Source: Parvibaculaceae bacterium Mf 1.05b.01 (GTDB lineage: Bacteria > Pseudomonadota > Alphaproteobacteria > Parvibaculales > Parvibaculaceae). Taken from it: DNA of 64,000 bases. Of the stretch, positions 8,683 through 16,288 are shown piece after piece. Under the pieces are notes generated by a model. The model was not told where the DNA came from and did not search any database. It worked only from the letters and a program-made list of their open reading frames with translations. How positions within the stretch are numbered: the stretch's first letter is position 1; each line of letters begins with the position of its first letter. The position numbers and the translations under genes are program-made. The stretch lies in assembly GCA_000509225.1 (NCBI GenBank), contig BAOK01000002.1, positions 562,496 to 626,495 of the forward strand, given 5' to 3'.

Positions 8683-9396
8683 CTAAAGAAGCCTGTCGAG
8701 CTTCGCTTCAATTCTTGCCAGCCGTTCAGTGGTTGTGTCTCCCGGGTCTGCGCCTTTCTTCAGCGCCCGCCAATAGGTGTGACCCAGTTTCTTTGCGGCG
8801 TCTGACACATCGAGCGTGCTCGTCCGTTTCTGAACAATCGCCGTCCAGGCAATGTGTTCCGCTCCGCCGTAGATCATGTCGCGGACCATATCGTCACTCA
8901 TCTCTGTCTCTATAGCCTCAGAGGCCTGCGCGAGAACAGTGCGTAGGAGGCCGGTATAGGACCGAAAGATATCGCGTGAGCTTGAGGTGAGATAGGCATC
9001 AGTCGCGCGCACTTCGCGTATCCACATAAGGAAAAGCTCGGGCTGTTCCAAAATCATTGCGATGTGCCGTTGAATCAGGAGTGCCACCTGATCGCGCGGA
9101 TGTTCAATGGCACTCAATGTTTGTTCGAGCTCTTCAGCTTGAGCGGAGAACCAGCGTTCGGCGACCCGAATGGCAAGCTCGCGTTTGCTGGGCACATAAT
9201 TGTAGAGACTTCCTTCCGACAGGCCTGTGGCGGTTGCGACATCGGCCATGGTCATGCCGTCAAAGCCTTGAGATGTGATGAGCTCCCACGCTGCGTCGAG
9301 GATCGACTGTTCCCGGTCTCCCCAGCGTCCGGATCGCTTCTTGGGTGATGTCGCAGATATGGAAATTTGAGTATTCCTCAGAAAATTAGTGCTCAA
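8683..9396 (-). CDS. TetR/AcrR family transcriptional regulator
   Basis: A helix-turn-helix repressor. The TetR_N domain spans about residues 27-75 (REQSILDAAWELITSQGFDGMTMADVATATGLSEGSLYNYVPSKREL), followed by an all-helical ligand-binding domain. Length is 237 residues from a TTG at 9396. No ATG lies close to the domain, so the start is uncertain by up to about 20 residues. It is divergent from the crotonase-ACAD operon at 9494. Two copies of TTGAG-N5-CTCAG lie in the gap and at the gene's own 5' end, suggesting it represses both itself and the operon. The ligand is probably a CoA thioester or related acid, by analogy with TetR genes in such loci. Confidence 0.9.
   Translation of the reverse strand: MSTNFLRNTQISISATSPKKRSGRWGDREQSILDAAWELITSQGFDGMTMADVATATGLSEGSLYNYVPSKRELAIRVAERWFSAQAEELEQTLSAIEHPRDQVALLIQRHIAMILEQPELFLMWIREVRATDAYLTSSSRDIFRSYTGLLRTVLAQASEAIETEMSDDMVRDMIYGGAEHIAWTAIVQKRTSTLDVSDAAKKLGHTYWRALKKGADPGDTTTERLARIEAKLDRLL
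9367..9381. promoter_or_regulatory. Putative TetR operator 1
   Basis: TTGAGTATTCCTCAG has inverted TGAG/CTCA arms five bases apart. The same motif recurs at 9462, and both copies are followed by GAAAA. It overlaps the 5' end of the tetR reading frame, fitting autorepression or a later true start. Confidence 0.55.
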
Positions 9397-9461
9397 AAGC
9401 GTCTTAAGCCGTATTTCACCACGGATTTAAGCTCAGTTTGGGGTTGAAGGTCCAGTATAAA

Positions 9462-9476
9462 TTGAGTTAACCTCAG
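9462..9476. promoter_or_regulatory. Putative TetR operator 2
   Basis: TTGAGTTAACCTCAG matches the first site at 10 of 10 arm positions and has a GTTAAC palindromic core. It lies 18-32 bases upstream of the crotonase ATG, where a bound repressor would block the operon promoter. Confidence 0.6.
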
Positions 9477-9493
9477 AAAAAAGGGGAACGGTC

Positions 9494-10288
9494 ATGGAAT
9501 TCAAAGATTACGAGACCTTGTCATTCGGTTACGAAGGCCGGGTTTTGACAGTCACCATCGATGGGCCGGGCCCGGTCAATGCCGTCAATGCGCGCATGCA
9601 TGAAGAGCTTGGCCGCGTTTTCACCGATCTACAGCGGGATGAAGATAGCGACCTCATCATTCTGACGGGTGCCGGGCGGGCTTTCTGCGCGGGCGGCGAC
9701 ATGGAATGGTTCGACGAGATGATCGCGAACCCGGCGAAGTTTCGCTCCATTGCACCAGAGGGCAAGCGGATTGTTACGTCCCTCCTTGATCTGGAAAAGC
9801 CGATTGTCTGTCGCCTTAACGGGGCAGCGGCCGGGCTTGGTGCAACGATCGCGCTTCTCTGTGATGTGATCATCGCGAGCGACAATGCGGTCATTGGTGA
9901 CCCGCATGTAAAGGTCGGCCTTGTTGCTGGCGACGGTGGTGCGGTGATCTGGCCGCAGCTCATTGGTTTTGCAAAGGCAAAAGAGTTGCTGATGACCGGA
10001 GACATGCTGACCGGCCAGCAGGCGATGGATCTGGGGCTCATCAATTATTCCGTTCCTCCTGAAGAGCTTGATGCAAAAGTTGCTGAGCTTGTTGGCAAGA
10101 TCATGGGCAATCCCAAATGGGCAGTCCGATGGACGAAGACGGCGGCGAACATCACCCTTCGGGAAATTGCAGTGAAGGTGATGGATGCGGCAATTGCCTA
10201 CGAAGCCATCACCAATACGCTGGAAGATCGCAAAGAAGCGGTGTCTGCCTTCAAGGAAAAACGCGCGCCGAACTTCACTGGGGAATAG
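9494..10288 (+). CDS. Crotonase-fold protein (enoyl-CoA hydratase/isomerase family)
   Basis: A 264-residue crotonase-superfamily protein that should bind acyl-CoA. Oxyanion-hole segments are present (AFCAGGDMEWF and GAAAGLGATIALLCD). The two glutamates of classical enoyl-CoA hydratase are not: the first position reads Thr in GATIALLCD and the second His in GDPHVKVGL. It is therefore probably not a standard hydratase; isomerase, C-C lyase or CoA hydrolase chemistry is open. AGGGGAA gives a strong ribosome site. It is the first gene of the TetR-controlled operon, 5 bp before the acyl-CoA dehydrogenase, so its substrate is likely a product or precursor of that enzyme. Confidence 0.88.
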   Translation: MEFKDYETLSFGYEGRVLTVTIDGPGPVNAVNARMHEELGRVFTDLQRDEDSDLIILTGAGRAFCAGGDMEWFDEMIANPAKFRSIAPEGKRIVTSLLDLEKPIVCRLNGAAAGLGATIALLCDVIIASDNAVIGDPHVKVGLVAGDGGAVIWPQLIGFAKAKELLMTGDMLTGQQAMDLGLINYSVPPEELDAKVAELVGKIMGNPKWAVRWTKTAANITLREIAVKVMDAAIAYEAITNTLEDRKEAVSAFKEKRAPNFTGE

Positions 10289-10293
10289 AGATC

Positions 10294-11463
10294 ATGTATT
10301 TCACAGATGAACCTGAGCACGTCACGATACTGCGCGATATGATCAAGAAATTCGTGACAGATGAGATGCCGCGGGAGAAGCGGCGGCAGCTCGACAAGGA
10401 TCACACCTTCTGCCGCGACACGTTTCGCAAGCTGGCTGACCTGGGTGTTTGCGGTCTCACCATTCCCGAAGAGTTTGGGGGGCAGGGGATCGATCTGGTC
10501 GCTGCCGTTGCTGTGCTGGACGAGCTTTGTCAGGTCGGGCCCTCGCTCGGCGGACCGTTCATTCATGCTGCATTTTATGGCGGAGCAAATGTCGTAGAGA
10601 ACGGGTCAGATGCTCAGAAACGAGAGTTGTTGCCAAAACTCGCCAAGGGCGACATCTGGTTTGCCTATGGGTTGAGCGAGCCGGACGTGGGCGGTGACCT
10701 TGCGACGGTCAGAACCCGAGCGCATCTGGAAGATGATGGTAAGACCGTGGTGATCAATGGTGCGAAGCGTTGGTGTACAGGTGCTGATTGGGCGGACTAC
10801 ATCTATTGTCTGGTGAACAGCGACGTTGACGGCAAGAAGTACAGGAACCTCACCGTGCTTTTGATCCCAACGGACATGGCAGGCATTTCCATGCAGCCGA
10901 TTGAGCATTCAAATCTTCGCTACACAGCGTCCTGTGATGTCTTCTTTGATGATGTTCGGATCCCTGTTGAACAGGTGTTGGGTGGTCCGGAAGGCTGGAA
11001 CAAAGGATGGGGCATGCTTGCAGGCCGAACCCTTGATGTTGAAAAGATTGAGATTACAACCGTGACCTATGGTATTGCGCGCGCTGCAGTTGATGAAGCC
11101 TGGCAATATGCACAAGAACGGGTGCAGTTCGGCAAACCTATCGCAGCACATCAGGCCGTGCGCCACGCCTTGTCCGAAGCGAAAACGAAACTCCAAGCTT
11201 GCCAGCATATGCTTTACCACGCTGTGCATTTGGCGCATGAGGGCAAGCCCTGTTCTGTGGAAACCAGCATGGCGAAGCTTTTCGTAGCAGATACAGCCGT
11301 TGAGATTGTGCTCTCCTGTCAGCAGGTGATGGGTGCCTACGGGCTTACAGACTCCTATGACATGGAGCGCAATGTGCGGGATGTGCTTGGCATGCCGATT
11401 GTCGGTGGCTCGTCGAACATGCAACGCAATAATATAGCTGCCCGCCTTGGGCTGCCCCAATAA
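10294..11463 (+). CDS. Acyl-CoA dehydrogenase
   Basis: A 389-residue FAD-dependent acyl-CoA dehydrogenase that introduces an alpha,beta double bond and passes electrons to ETF. All three domains are visible: N-terminal helices (LTIPEEFGGQGID), the central beta-domain (GLSEPDVGGDLATV, INGAKRWCTGADWADY) and the C-terminal helical bundle (RVQFGKPIAAHQAVRH). The usual catalytic-Glu loop near the C-terminus reads VGGSSNMQR, with Gly371 where many members have Glu. Glu250 in LDVEK lies where isovaleryl- and long-chain acyl-CoA dehydrogenases carry the base, so activity is probably kept. The ATG at 10294 follows the crotonase stop by 5 bp. A branched or bulky substrate is inferred. Confidence 0.92.
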   Translation: MYFTDEPEHVTILRDMIKKFVTDEMPREKRRQLDKDHTFCRDTFRKLADLGVCGLTIPEEFGGQGIDLVAAVAVLDELCQVGPSLGGPFIHAAFYGGANVVENGSDAQKRELLPKLAKGDIWFAYGLSEPDVGGDLATVRTRAHLEDDGKTVVINGAKRWCTGADWADYIYCLVNSDVDGKKYRNLTVLLIPTDMAGISMQPIEHSNLRYTASCDVFFDDVRIPVEQVLGGPEGWNKGWGMLAGRTLDVEKIEITTVTYGIARAAVDEAWQYAQERVQFGKPIAAHQAVRHALSEAKTKLQACQHMLYHAVHLAHEGKPCSVETSMAKLFVADTAVEIVLSCQQVMGAYGLTDSYDMERNVRDVLGMPIVGGSSNMQRNNIAARLGLPQ

Positions 11464-11482
11464 ACCTCCAGGAGATAGGTCG

Positions 11483-12646
11483 ATGACATCAACTGGGAAT
11501 GCACTTCTCGACGCCGCTGAGAATTTTGTGCCTATGCTGCGGGAGCGTACGGACGAAATTGAAGAGGCGCGCCAGGTTCCTCAGGATATTGCTGAAGCCT
11601 TCGCCGACGCCGGCTTCTATTCGGTTATGGTGCCTGAGGTGTATGGCGGTCTGGAGCTGGACCCACCGAGTTTCCTCAAACTTATTCGGACATTGGCGCG
11701 GGGCGACTCGTCTGCTGCCTGGTGCACGATGATTGGGGCGACGACCGGACTTGGCTCCGCCTATATGCCGAAGGCGGACGCGGAAGAGATTTTTGGTGGC
11801 GGTAAGCGGACTATTACAGCTGGTGTGTTTGCACCCACTGGAAAGGCCATGCCGGAGGGCGACGGATACCGTGTGTCCGGGCGATGGCAGTGGGGCTCGG
11901 GCAGCCGGAACGCGGCATGGATCTCCGGCGGCTGCTTTGTCATGAAAGATGGCAAGCCTGAAATGTCTGACACCGGCGTTCCTATTAGCCGGATGATGAT
12001 GGTGCCCGCAGATGAGGTGACTTTACTGGATACATGGGATGTATCCGGTCTCTGTGGCACGGGTAGTACTGACTTCGAGATGAACGATGTGTGGGTGCCT
12101 GAAAGTCGTGGCATTGCTTTTGGCTATGACAAACCCATGGAACGTCCACTCTATGTTTTTCCTCTGTTTGCCCTGCTGGCATCCGGCATCGCGGGCGTTG
12201 CCTTGGGCACAGCGCGATCAGCGATTGACGAGCTTGTGAGCTTTGCCTCAGCGAAGACGCCCCAGGGGGCATTGAAGCCATTGGCAAAGCGGCCTGATAC
12301 ACAGATGGGGGTGGCGCGGGCCGAAGCGCTGGTGAGGTCCGCTCAGACCTGGATGGACGATGCTTTCGCGGAAGCCTGGGAAGCAGCTCAGACAAAAGGC
12401 GTGATTAGCGTTGATCAGCGTCGCGATATGCGCCTTTCCATGGCGCATGCCACCACGTCTGCGGCCCAAGCAGTTGATATTGTCTATGACCTGGGTGGTG
12501 GAACCTCTGTCTATAGACGCTCGCCCCTGCAAAGACATTTCAGAGATGTGCATGTGGCGACGCAGCATATGATGGTCGCCAAAGGAGTCCTGGAGCAGGC
12601 CGGACGGCTTTTCCTTGGCCTCGAAACAGACACGCGTCTGTTCTGA
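11483..12646 (+). CDS. Acyl-CoA dehydrogenase-fold flavoprotein (DszC/HsaA-like monooxygenase or dehydrogenase)
   Basis: A 387-residue acyl-CoA dehydrogenase-fold protein whose N-terminus (VPQDIAEAFADAGFYSVMVPEVYGGLELDP) and WCTMIGATTG segment are typical of the branch containing flavin-dependent monooxygenases such as DszC, HsaA and HpaB-like enzymes. These use reduced flavin and O2 to hydroxylate an aromatic, sulfur or polycyclic substrate. The central GRWQWGSGSRNAAWISGG and late YDLGGGTSVYRRSPLQRHFRD blocks are also characteristic. AGGAGAT precedes the ATG at 11483. It follows a true acyl-CoA dehydrogenase by 19 bp. No flavin reductase gene is nearby, so reduced flavin would have to come from elsewhere. 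Monooxygenase versus dehydrogenase is not decided. Confidence 0.85.
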   Translation: MTSTGNALLDAAENFVPMLRERTDEIEEARQVPQDIAEAFADAGFYSVMVPEVYGGLELDPPSFLKLIRTLARGDSSAAWCTMIGATTGLGSAYMPKADAEEIFGGGKRTITAGVFAPTGKAMPEGDGYRVSGRWQWGSGSRNAAWISGGCFVMKDGKPEMSDTGVPISRMMMVPADEVTLLDTWDVSGLCGTGSTDFEMNDVWVPESRGIAFGYDKPMERPLYVFPLFALLASGIAGVALGTARSAIDELVSFASAKTPQGALKPLAKRPDTQMGVARAEALVRSAQTWMDDAFAEAWEAAQTKGVISVDQRRDMRLSMAHATTSAAQAVDIVYDLGGGTSVYRRSPLQRHFRDVHVATQHMMVAKGVLEQAGRLFLGLETDTRLF

Positions 12647-12797
12647 CACTTTGCTTGCCGCATTTCCGGACGGACAACCGCTTACACGTTCGGCCTAGCC
12701 TTGAACCAGTGGTGGCGTCGGCCTCACCCTGGAAATGCTCTCGCCCTTCCCACAGACGCTGAAATGTCTCAGACTTGCCAGAACCGGGGAGAGACTT

Positions 12798-13979
12798 ATG
12801 AGTGTCATGGGAGCTGCAGGCGAGATTCAGTGCTCGGCGCTGGAGAAGGTGGTTTTTGGAAAACCGGCGGCGGACGCATTGGCGGAGCAAGTTGAGGCGC
12901 TAGGTGCTCAACGTGTTTTCCTGATTGCCAGCAAAACACTTTCTGACGAGACAGTTGAAATTGACAAGGTGCGCAGCGCACTAGGGGACAGGCTTGCTGA
13001 TGTCTATACAGGCATGCCTGCGCATACACCGCGCCAAGCCGTCATTGATGCGGCAGATGCGGCGCGCAATGCGAACGCTGACTTGCTTGTCACGCTTGGT
13101 GGCGGGTCTGTCACCGATGCGGGTAAGGTGGTGCTCGTCGCGCTCACCCACAATGTGAAAGATGCTGATGGATTGGAGCCCTTTCACGTGCGCGTTGAGA
13201 AAGACGGCACGGTTGTGCATCCGGAGTTTGAAGGGCCCGCCATTCGATCAATTGCCATCCCTACAACGTTGTCGGGCGGTGAGTTTAATCCTCTCGGCGG
13301 GGCGACGGACCTTCGAAAGAACCTGAAAGAAGGGTATGAGCACAGAGACCTGGCGCCGCATACGGTGATCCTTGACCCAGCGCTCACGCGACATACGCCG
13401 GACTGGCTCTGGTTTTCGACCGGTGTTCGCGCCATGGACCATGCCATTGAGACGCTCGCCTCGCTTCAGTCCAACCCTTATTGCGATGGGCTTGCCGACA
13501 GTGCGTTGCGCTTGCTGGTAGATGGCTTGCGACGGGTGAAGGAAAATCCGGGCGATATGGAAGCCCGACTTAATTGTCAGATCGGTATGTGGCAGTCCAT
13601 GGTGCCGGTCGTCTCTGGCGTGCCCATGGGGGCGAGCCACGCTATCGGTCATGTGTTGGGTGGCGCCTGTGACGTGCCCCACGGCTATACGTCATGTGTG
13701 ATGTCGCCTTACGTGCTTGCCTTTAACGAACCGGTGAACGCTGAGCGGCAGAAGCGCATTAGTGGATGTTTCGGTGCGCCGGACAGAAGGGCCTCTGAAC
13801 TCGCAGACGACTTCATTGCCGAGCTGGGCATGCCCCGGACACTGGCGGCCGTAAATGTAGGTGAAGACCGGTTGCAGGAAGTGGCTGAGAAGACGATGCA
13901 CGATTTCTGGGCAAGAACAAATCCACGACCTGTGTCAGAGGCCGCGGATGTCATGCAGATACTTCAATTGGCTAAGTAG
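12798..13979 (+). CDS. Iron-containing (group III) alcohol dehydrogenase / maleylacetate reductase-like
   Basis: A 393-residue Fe-type dehydrogenase with an N-terminal NAD(P)-binding domain (LGGGSVTDAGKVV, the GGGSxxD signature) and an all-helical metal-site domain (MDHAIET, GASHAIGHVLGG, VPHGYTS) that supplies the histidines. IPTTLSGGEFNPLGG lies at the cofactor/substrate cleft. The closest described group seems to be maleylacetate reductases, which reduce maleylacetate to 3-oxoadipate in aromatic catabolism; butanol-type dehydrogenases are the alternative. The ATG at 12798 has GGGGAGAG upstream. A 150-bp gap precedes it, so it may have its own promoter. It converges on a crotonase gene 4 bp away. 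Confidence 0.87.
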   Translation: MSVMGAAGEIQCSALEKVVFGKPAADALAEQVEALGAQRVFLIASKTLSDETVEIDKVRSALGDRLADVYTGMPAHTPRQAVIDAADAARNANADLLVTLGGGSVTDAGKVVLVALTHNVKDADGLEPFHVRVEKDGTVVHPEFEGPAIRSIAIPTTLSGGEFNPLGGATDLRKNLKEGYEHRDLAPHTVILDPALTRHTPDWLWFSTGVRAMDHAIETLASLQSNPYCDGLADSALRLLVDGLRRVKENPGDMEARLNCQIGMWQSMVPVVSGVPMGASHAIGHVLGGACDVPHGYTSCVMSPYVLAFNEPVNAERQKRISGCFGAPDRRASELADDFIAELGMPRTLAAVNVGEDRLQEVAEKTMHDFWARTNPRPVSEAADVMQILQLAK

Positions 13980-13983
13980 ACGA

Positions 13984-14805
13984 TCAGGCGTCGGCAAATT
14001 TGCCAGGACGTTTTTCCATGGTCGACATGATGGCTTCGATCTGATTAGCAGACCCAATGATCTCGTCCTGCTCAACAGACTCTGTCAACAATCCGGCGCC
14101 GGCATCTGCATAGGGGGCTGCATTGAAGATGCGCTTGTTGGCGCGGATGGCATCGGGGTTTTTACCGGCAATTTCGCGAGCTGTTTCCAACGCCAGGGTG
14201 CGTGGGTCGTCGACAACACGGGTCGCAAAGCCGTAGTTGAGTGCTTCCTCGCCGGAAAAAATGCGGCCTGTGTAGGTGAGTTCCCTGACAACATCCTCAC
14301 GCGCGAGGTGGCGCATAAGTTGTGTGCCTGCCATGTCGGGCACAAGTCCCCATTTGATTTCCATGATGGACATTTTGGTATCGGGTGCGACATAGCGCAT
14401 GTCAGCGCCGAGGCAGACCTGGAACCCGCCGCCGAAGGCAACACCGTGCACGGCGGCGATGACTGGTACCGGAACCTCGCGCCAGACCCAGGCGGCATAC
14501 TGAGCACGGTTGGCAAGGCCGTGTGTTCTTGGGGCAAGCGCATTGCGTTTCTTGTTTGATTTGGTGCCGCTGTCATCGTCGCTCTCGGCCATCTTGCCGA
14601 AATTGCCCATGTCCAGACCTGCACAGAAGGCGCGACCCTCGCCGGAAAGCACGACGGCTCGGACACCCTTTTCGGTCTTCATGCGTTCGCCAGTATCGAT
14701 CAGCGCCTTAAACATCTGGTCATCCAGCGCGTTCATCTTGTCACTTCGCGTCAAGCGCACATCTGCAACGCCGTCTTGTATGTCGACTGAAATACGTTCG
14801 CTCAT
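13984..14805 (-). CDS. Crotonase-fold protein (enoyl-CoA hydratase/isomerase family)
   Basis: A 273-residue acyl-CoA-binding crotonase. GRAFCAGLDMGNF and GVAFGGGFQVCLGADMRY form the oxyanion hole. The first hydratase glutamate is replaced (Gln in GGFQVCLG), while the second is kept in SIMEIKWGLVPD, a pattern common in delta3,delta2-enoyl-CoA isomerases and related enzymes. An unusual acidic and serine-rich insert (MAESDDDSGTKSNKKRN) follows the first motif. The ATG at 14805 is chosen because AGGGAGA sits just upstream; an in-frame TTG ten codons earlier lacks one. It diverges from the thiolase at 15066. The exact reaction is unknown. Confidence 0.88.
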   Translation of the reverse strand: MSERISVDIQDGVADVRLTRSDKMNALDDQMFKALIDTGERMKTEKGVRAVVLSGEGRAFCAGLDMGNFGKMAESDDDSGTKSNKKRNALAPRTHGLANRAQYAAWVWREVPVPVIAAVHGVAFGGGFQVCLGADMRYVAPDTKMSIMEIKWGLVPDMAGTQLMRHLAREDVVRELTYTGRIFSGEEALNYGFATRVVDDPRTLALETAREIAGKNPDAIRANKRIFNAAPYADAGAGLLTESVEQDEIIGSANQIEAIMSTMEKRPGKFADA

Positions 14806-15065
14806 AAGGGTCTCCCTGGAGGTCATTTGGACCAAATTTGTCAGTGTTCTGCGATATTGAGTTGCGCGCAGTCTAAGCGCGGCTAAGGGGTTAAAGCAAT
14901 TTATCAGCCTTTACGTAGGGAATTCCTCGGCAAATTGGGCTCCTGGAAAGTGTGAGGCGGGCGCGCCTAAAAGAGCGTTGAATCTGTCGCGCGCTCGGCC
15001 CATCTTACGGCCAAATCGAACCCATCTTTTATGGTTTGACTCGTTACATCCAAGAGGAAGAAGAC

Positions 15066-16238
15066 ATGGCAGAAGCTTATATCGTCTCCGCGACCCGGAC
15101 CGCCGGTGGTCGTCGTGACGGACGCCTTAAAGGCTGGCACCCGGCTGATATGGCTGGTGAAGTTTTGAAATCAGTGATCTCCAAGGCAAATGCCGATCCG
15201 GCGCGCGTTGATGACGTGATCATGGGCTGTGTTGGTCAGGCTGGGGAGCAGGCCGGCAATATCGCACGTAACGCTGTTCTTGCTGCAGGTATGCCGGAAA
15301 GCGTTCCTGCGACATCTGTTGACCGTCAGTGCGGTTCTTCGCAGCAGGCATTGCATTTTGCAGCGCAGGCTGTGATGTCAGGCTTTATGGATTGCGTGAT
15401 CGCATCTGGTGTTGAAAGCATGACGCGTGTTCCCATGGGCCTGCCTATGTCGCTTCCTGCGAAAAATGGTTTCGGCTTCTATGTCAGCCCCCATATGACA
15501 GAGCGCTATCCTGACGTTCAGTTCAGCCAGTTTGCTGGTGCTGAAATGATGGCGAAGAAATACGGGCTCTCAAAGGACGAACTCGATCAGTACGGTTTCG
15601 GCAGCCATGAAAAAGCGATTGCCGCAACGCAGGCAGGCGACTTTGATGACGAGATTCTCGGTCTTGAAGTTGAGCTGGAAGATGGCACCAAAGAGATCCA
15701 CAAGGTGGATGAAGGTATCCGCTTCAATGCAAGCCTTGAAGGTATTCAGGGCGTGAAGCTTCTGGTTGAAGGTGGTGCGCTGACTGCCGCGACTTCAAGT
15801 CAGATCTGTGATGGCGCGTCAGCTGTCATGGTTGTGAATGAGAGAGGTTTAAAGGACCTCGGTGTTGATCCAATCGCACGCATTCATCACCTGACCGTCA
15901 CCGGCGGTGATCCTGTTATCATGCTGGAAGCTCCAATTCCTGCAACTCAGGCTGCTCTTGAAAAGACCGGCATGAAGATTGATGACATTGATCTCTTTGA
16001 GGTGAACGAAGCATTTGCGTCAGTCCCTGCAGCCTGGCTGAAAGAAACCGGCGCTGATCCTGAGCGTCTTAACGTGAACGGCGGCGCCATTGCCCTTGGT
16101 CATCCACTTGGTGGCTCCGGCACGAAGCTCATGACCACATTGATCCACGCGCTGCAGAAGAAGAATAAGCGCTATGGTCTGCAGACAATGTGTGAAGGTG
16201 GCGGCCTCGCCAACGTATCCATCGTTGAGCGCCTCTAA
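15066..16238 (+). CDS. Acetyl-CoA C-acyltransferase (thiolase)
   Basis: A 390-residue thiolase that cleaves a 3-oxoacyl-CoA with CoA or condenses two acyl-CoAs. The acyl-carrying Cys89 is in VDRQCGSSQQAL, the base histidine in GGAIALGHPLGGSG, and the second catalytic cysteine in MCEGGGLANVSIVE at the C-terminus. The ATG at 15066 follows an AGAGGAAGAAG purine run. It stands alone between a divergent crotonase and a strong terminator and would finish beta-oxidation of products from the preceding catabolic genes. Degradative versus biosynthetic type cannot be fixed by reading. Confidence 0.94.
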   Translation: MAEAYIVSATRTAGGRRDGRLKGWHPADMAGEVLKSVISKANADPARVDDVIMGCVGQAGEQAGNIARNAVLAAGMPESVPATSVDRQCGSSQQALHFAAQAVMSGFMDCVIASGVESMTRVPMGLPMSLPAKNGFGFYVSPHMTERYPDVQFSQFAGAEMMAKKYGLSKDELDQYGFGSHEKAIAATQAGDFDDEILGLEVELEDGTKEIHKVDEGIRFNASLEGIQGVKLLVEGGALTAATSSQICDGASAVMVVNERGLKDLGVDPIARIHHLTVTGGDPVIMLEAPIPATQAALEKTGMKIDDIDLFEVNEAFASVPAAWLKETGADPERLNVNGGAIALGHPLGGSGTKLMTTLIHALQKKNKRYGLQTMCEGGGLANVSIVERL

Positions 16239-16259
16239 GACCTTAGCGATCGTGGTTTG

Positions 16260-16288
16260 AAAGGCGGTGCTTCGGCGCCGCCTTTTTT
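16260..16288 (+). terminator. Rho-independent terminator after thiolase
   Basis: GGCGGTGC / GCGCCGCC (8 bp with one wobble pair) closes a TTCG tetraloop and is followed by six T. Its T run overlaps the stop codon of the convergent znuA, so the same hairpin may also end znuA transcription, less well. Confidence 0.93.

Noticed and set aside
10117-10293. Upstream start for the acyl-CoA dehydrogenase
   Set aside because: It would overlap the crotonase coding end; the ATG at 10294 gives the normal family N-terminus.
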